From Nitrospina sp. (GTDB taxonomy: Bacteria > Nitrospinota > Nitrospinia > Nitrospinales > JACRGP01), in NCBI GenBank assembly GCA_024648695.1, contig JACAVV010000023.1, positions 1-64,000 of the forward strand: a stretch of 64,000 nt of DNA, given 5' to 3'. This document shows positions 62,001 through 64,000 of this stretch, piece after piece. The notes beneath the pieces are model-generated. The model was not told the origin of the DNA, searched no databases, and was given only the letters and a program-made list of their open reading frames with translations. Both the position numbers and the translations under genes were made by a program. Position 1 is the stretch's first letter. Each line of letters starts with the position of its first letter.

Positions 62001-62498
62001 ATGAAACTCAATCGGTCAGAATCATTTAAAAACCTGATATTCATTATTTGCATTTTGCAAATTTTATTGAGCTTTCAGGACAGTAATGCCCAAAGTAAGG
62101 AAGATAATGAGGAAGAAAAATTCATTAATTTGGGATTGATCTCCTTTTCACCCAAGTACATCGTGACGGAAGATTTTCGCCTCATACGGTTCAAAATTCG
62201 AAACAACACCAACAGAACCATCAGTAATATGTTTCCCTGGATTTATAAATATAAAAAAAGCGAGGATGGTAAAGCTTCGGATTTTATTTTGGTCAACAAT
62301 CCGCACCAGGGAGGCTTGATTCAGAAAAACCGGATCCATCCCCCAGGGAAAAAACTGTTTTGGCAATTCAAACTGGTCCGGCCAGTGCCCCTGGAAAAAA
62401 ATCAGGAATACACCTTGAGAGTGAGTCCCAAGTCAATATTTTACTCGCGCGTGGAAACCGGGATCCCTGTGGAAGAAATTAAAAAGCCCGGACAATAA
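62001..62498 (+). CDS. Exported protein of unknown function
   Basis: A 165-residue protein with a signal peptide (about 1-30, ending SNAQS). The mature part is beta-rich and basic (SPKYIVTEDFRLIRFKIRNN, then RPVPLEKNQEYTLRVSPK). No lipobox and no recognised family. It is immediately downstream of the formyltransferase gene, so the two are co-transcribed. The fold resembles an Ig-like or chaperone-type sandwich, but this is only an impression. Confidence 0.7.
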   Translation: MKLNRSESFKNLIFIICILQILLSFQDSNAQSKEDNEEEKFINLGLISFSPKYIVTEDFRLIRFKIRNNTNRTISNMFPWIYKYKKSEDGKASDFILVNNPHQGGLIQKNRIHPPGKKLFWQFKLVRPVPLEKNQEYTLRVSPKSIFYSRVETGIPVEEIKKPGQ

Positions 62499-62533
62499 AG
62501 GAAAAGCTGGAACAGATTAAGAGGAAAGGTAAA

Positions 62534-63385
62534 TTAATTCTCGGAGCAGAACAAATTCATGGCTTCGTTTACCTGCCGGTCCAGTTGTTTGGATATAACC
62601 GAAAACACGCCCAGAGGAAGCCCAAGATAATCCCAGGCCTTGGATTCCAGTGGTGGCACGAAGAATTCCCCACTATTACCAATTTCAAGAGCATGGACAA
62701 TAAAATCGGATAAATGCAAAATGGAAGGCTCTAATTCAAACACGGGTGACTTCTCACTTCCATGATGGATGGATATACTTCTTCCCAAATGTGGGGGCAA
62801 TTTCCACGCCTTTACAAGTTCCTCACCAACCGCCATATGATCGAAGCCAAAGGTTTCCATTTCCATTTGATGAAGGAGCCGCTCATTCATTTTGATTTGA
62901 TCCAAAGTCCTGTTCATCTCCTCAGGCAGGTTTATCAAAAGAACCAGACGTCCCAGATCATGCAGAAGACCTAAAATAAAATACCGTTCCATGTTGAATT
63001 CTTTTTTTAAAGTAGCCAACATCCGGCAGGTCAAACCGCAGGAAATGCTATGAAGCCAAAAGGATTTCATATTCACCCGGCTTGGATCAATCCCTTTGAA
63101 TTGATTGATAACCGTCGTTGCCAACACGAGATCCCGCAACTGAGTCATTCCAATTACATTGATCGCGTGGGGTATGGTCTCTACTTTGAACGAAAATCCG
63201 TAAAAAGCACTGTTCGCCAATTTCAACAAGCGAATGGACATTCCCGGATCGGAACTGATGATTCTGCTGACTTCAGAAAAGGAGCAGTCCGGATCTTCAA
63301 CAGCGTCATTGATCTGGTGGAATATTGAAGGAAGAGAGGCGATTTCCTTAGAATTTTCAATAAGAGTAGCGGGATTCAAAACCAT
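62534..63385 (-). CDS. HDOD-domain signalling protein
   Basis: A 283-residue protein. Residues about 10-215 form an HDOD domain: LPSIFHQINDAVEDPD, then SDPGMSIRLLKLANSAFYGF, and the HD-like FILGLLHDLGRLV near 140-152. HDOD proteins are regulators related to HD phosphodiesterases, usually without activity. The ATG immediately follows the stop of the upstream small protein, with AAGG five bases before it, so they are coupled and probably form one signalling unit. Confidence 0.88.
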   Translation of the reverse strand: MVLNPATLIENSKEIASLPSIFHQINDAVEDPDCSFSEVSRIISSDPGMSIRLLKLANSAFYGFSFKVETIPHAINVIGMTQLRDLVLATTVINQFKGIDPSRVNMKSFWLHSISCGLTCRMLATLKKEFNMERYFILGLLHDLGRLVLLINLPEEMNRTLDQIKMNERLLHQMEMETFGFDHMAVGEELVKAWKLPPHLGRSISIHHGSEKSPVFELEPSILHLSDFIVHALEIGNSGEFFVPPLESKAWDYLGLPLGVFSVISKQLDRQVNEAMNLFCSEN

Positions 63386-63721
63386 TCATCCTTCTTTTTC
63401 ACTCATTTTTAGTTTACGTTTAATACAAAATTTAAACAGTTCCTTCACGGCCGGATGTTCCTGGTCTGTGTGCTTGAATAAAGTTTCCATTTCGTTCTTA
63501 ACGATTTTAAATCGCTCAGAGTTCTCTAATTCACCCAACTCTTTATCCAGTTTGGTTTCCAGAATATTGATTTCCATTATCCCCCACGCCTTTAAAGCCT
63601 TGATTTCATTGAGCCCAATTTTCTGCCCTGACCTGAAGAGTGTATTTCCCTGATCATCAACCACATTATCAGCCAAAACCGAACCAGGTAGCAAATCATC
63701 CACCCTGACAATAAACCCCAT
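63386..63721 (-). CDS. Small protein like the N-terminal module of HD-GYP proteins
   Basis: An 111-residue protein. Its first 55 residues (VRVDDLLPGSVLADNVVDD, then LFRSGQKIGLNEIKALKAW) resemble the DUF3391-like segment that precedes HD-GYP domains. The remainder is helical and charged. The ATG at 63721 is used because a GAGGGAT ribosome-binding site lies five bases upstream; an in-frame TTG at 63733 precedes that site. It is coupled to the HDOD gene, so together they look like a split version of a two-part signalling protein. Confidence 0.75.
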   Translation of the reverse strand: MGFIVRVDDLLPGSVLADNVVDDQGNTLFRSGQKIGLNEIKALKAWGIMEINILETKLDKELGELENSERFKIVKNEMETLFKHTDQEHPAVKELFKFCIKRKLKMSEKEG

Positions 63722-63814
63722 TATATCCCTCAAAACAACACAATTACATCATGATTCATGTTAACAGCAATTCCTGGTTTTCCAAAGTCAAAAAAGAAGA
63801 AAAGGACAAAGGAT

Positions 63815-63843
63815 TTGGCAGGTTCTATCTCCAGTGGTACAAT
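63815..63843 (+). promoter_or_regulatory. Sigma-70-type promoter near the right edge
   Basis: The -35 box TTGGCA (63815-63820) and the -10 box TACAAT (63838-63843) are exactly 17 bases apart, each one base from consensus. It would serve the partial gene starting at 63922, leaving about 70 bases of leader. Confidence 0.6.
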
Positions 63844-63921
63844 TAGATTGTAATAGATTTGGAAAGCAAAGAATAATTTGTAATTTATTGGCCTTATGGA
63901 GTCTATTTTTAGAAATATTGT

Positions 63922-64000
63922 ATGGTTATTTGGAAGTTTTTAGACACTAAAGAAATTAAAGAAAGAAAACAACAGATAGAAAAAAACCCTGAAAACGCTG
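63922..64000 (+). CDS. 5' end of a gene cut by the right window edge
   Basis: An open frame of 26 codons from the ATG at 63922 to the edge (MVIWKFLDTKEIKERKQQ then NPENA). Lys/Glu-rich with a hint of a TPR-like NPENA. The promoter at 63815-63843 supports it, but no clear ribosome-binding site precedes the ATG. Function unknown. Confidence 0.4.
   Translation, partial: MVIWKFLDTKEIKERKQQIEKNPENA

Noticed and set aside
63751-63846. A 31-residue plus-strand frame just upstream of the partial right-edge gene
   Set aside because: No ribosome-binding site and it overlaps the promoter; too short to support.
1-64000. Any tRNA, rRNA, integrase, transposase or attachment site
   Set aside because: Reading both strands I found no cloverleaf, conserved rRNA segment, transposase motif or flanking repeat that I can support. 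A computed scan (tRNAscan, ISfinder) would be decisive.

Overview
ORGANISM. The window looks like chromosomal core DNA of a Gram-negative bacterium. It carries Slp-type outer-membrane lipoproteins, two bifunctional class A penicillin-binding proteins, an LpoA-like protein, sigma-54 machinery and many two- to six-gene operons. There is no integrase, transposase, CRISPR array, rRNA or tRNA that I can recognise. The gene content (DUF5069, PflX-type radical SAM, FdhF/YdeP-type molybdoenzyme, tandem nitroreductases, solenoid proteins, short unknown genes) would fit a marine Nitrospinota or deltaproteobacterium-like lineage. That is inference from recall; the sequence alone does not fix the taxon. 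LAYOUT. 1-4.3 kb (minus): pflX, then ispG, tig, a Rieske protein and the first codons of a further gene whose ribosome-binding site lies inside an inverted repeat. 4.5-10.8 kb (plus): a complete YejABEF-type peptide ABC importer. 10.8-13.0 kb (minus): an orphan FdhF/YdeP-type molybdoenzyme with a nested inverted repeat in its leader. 13.1-17.6 kb (plus): a TPR protein, proline dehydrogenase and two GT4 glycosyltransferases. 17.6-20.7 kb (minus): a 1030-residue fusion of SagB-like nitroreductase domains to an aldo/keto reductase. 20.8-24.3 kb (plus): a leucine-rich-repeat protein, DUF5069 and PBP1A. 24.3-32.7 kb (minus): pgi, transaldolase, glucokinase, argG, an NtrC-family regulator and an LpoA-like protein that converges on PBP1A. 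32.9-33.9 kb (plus): a small membrane protein and a methyltransferase. 33.9-40.7 kb (minus): hemB, an HTH protein with a basic tail and its membrane partner, then a second PBP1A and a SPOR-domain protein. 40.9-43.5 kb: a 66-residue protein behind a good sigma-54 promoter on plus, and on minus a 43-residue lipoprotein, a 110-residue protein, a radical SAM protein and a 60-residue protein. 43.8-49.3 kb: birA, two Slp lipoproteins, two J-domain proteins, a FliF-tail-like membrane peptide and a DUF1566 protein. 49.6-53.7 kb (minus): two Opp/Dpp-type permeases without partners and a secreted beta-propeller protein. 53.9-59.8 kb (plus): ubiD, uvrA and two unknown genes. 59.8-64 kb: an SpmA-SpmB fusion, a formyltransferase, an exported unknown, and a receptor-like small protein with an HDOD protein; a gene starts at the right edge. 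HOW IT FITS. The most coherent theme is envelope growth: two PBP1A enzymes, one next to a possible LpoA-like activator and one in an operon with a peptidoglycan-binding SPOR protein. A second theme is sigma-54 control: an NtrC-like activator at 26.5-27.8 kb and a GG-N10-GC promoter at 40.9 kb. Central metabolism is housekeeping (isoprenoid, haem, hexose phosphate, arginine, biotin, UbiD-type decarboxylation). The strongest candidates for something undescribed are the nitroreductase-AKR fusion, the sigma-54-driven 66-residue protein, the PBP1A/LpoA-like pair, and the radical SAM gene set with short proteins.
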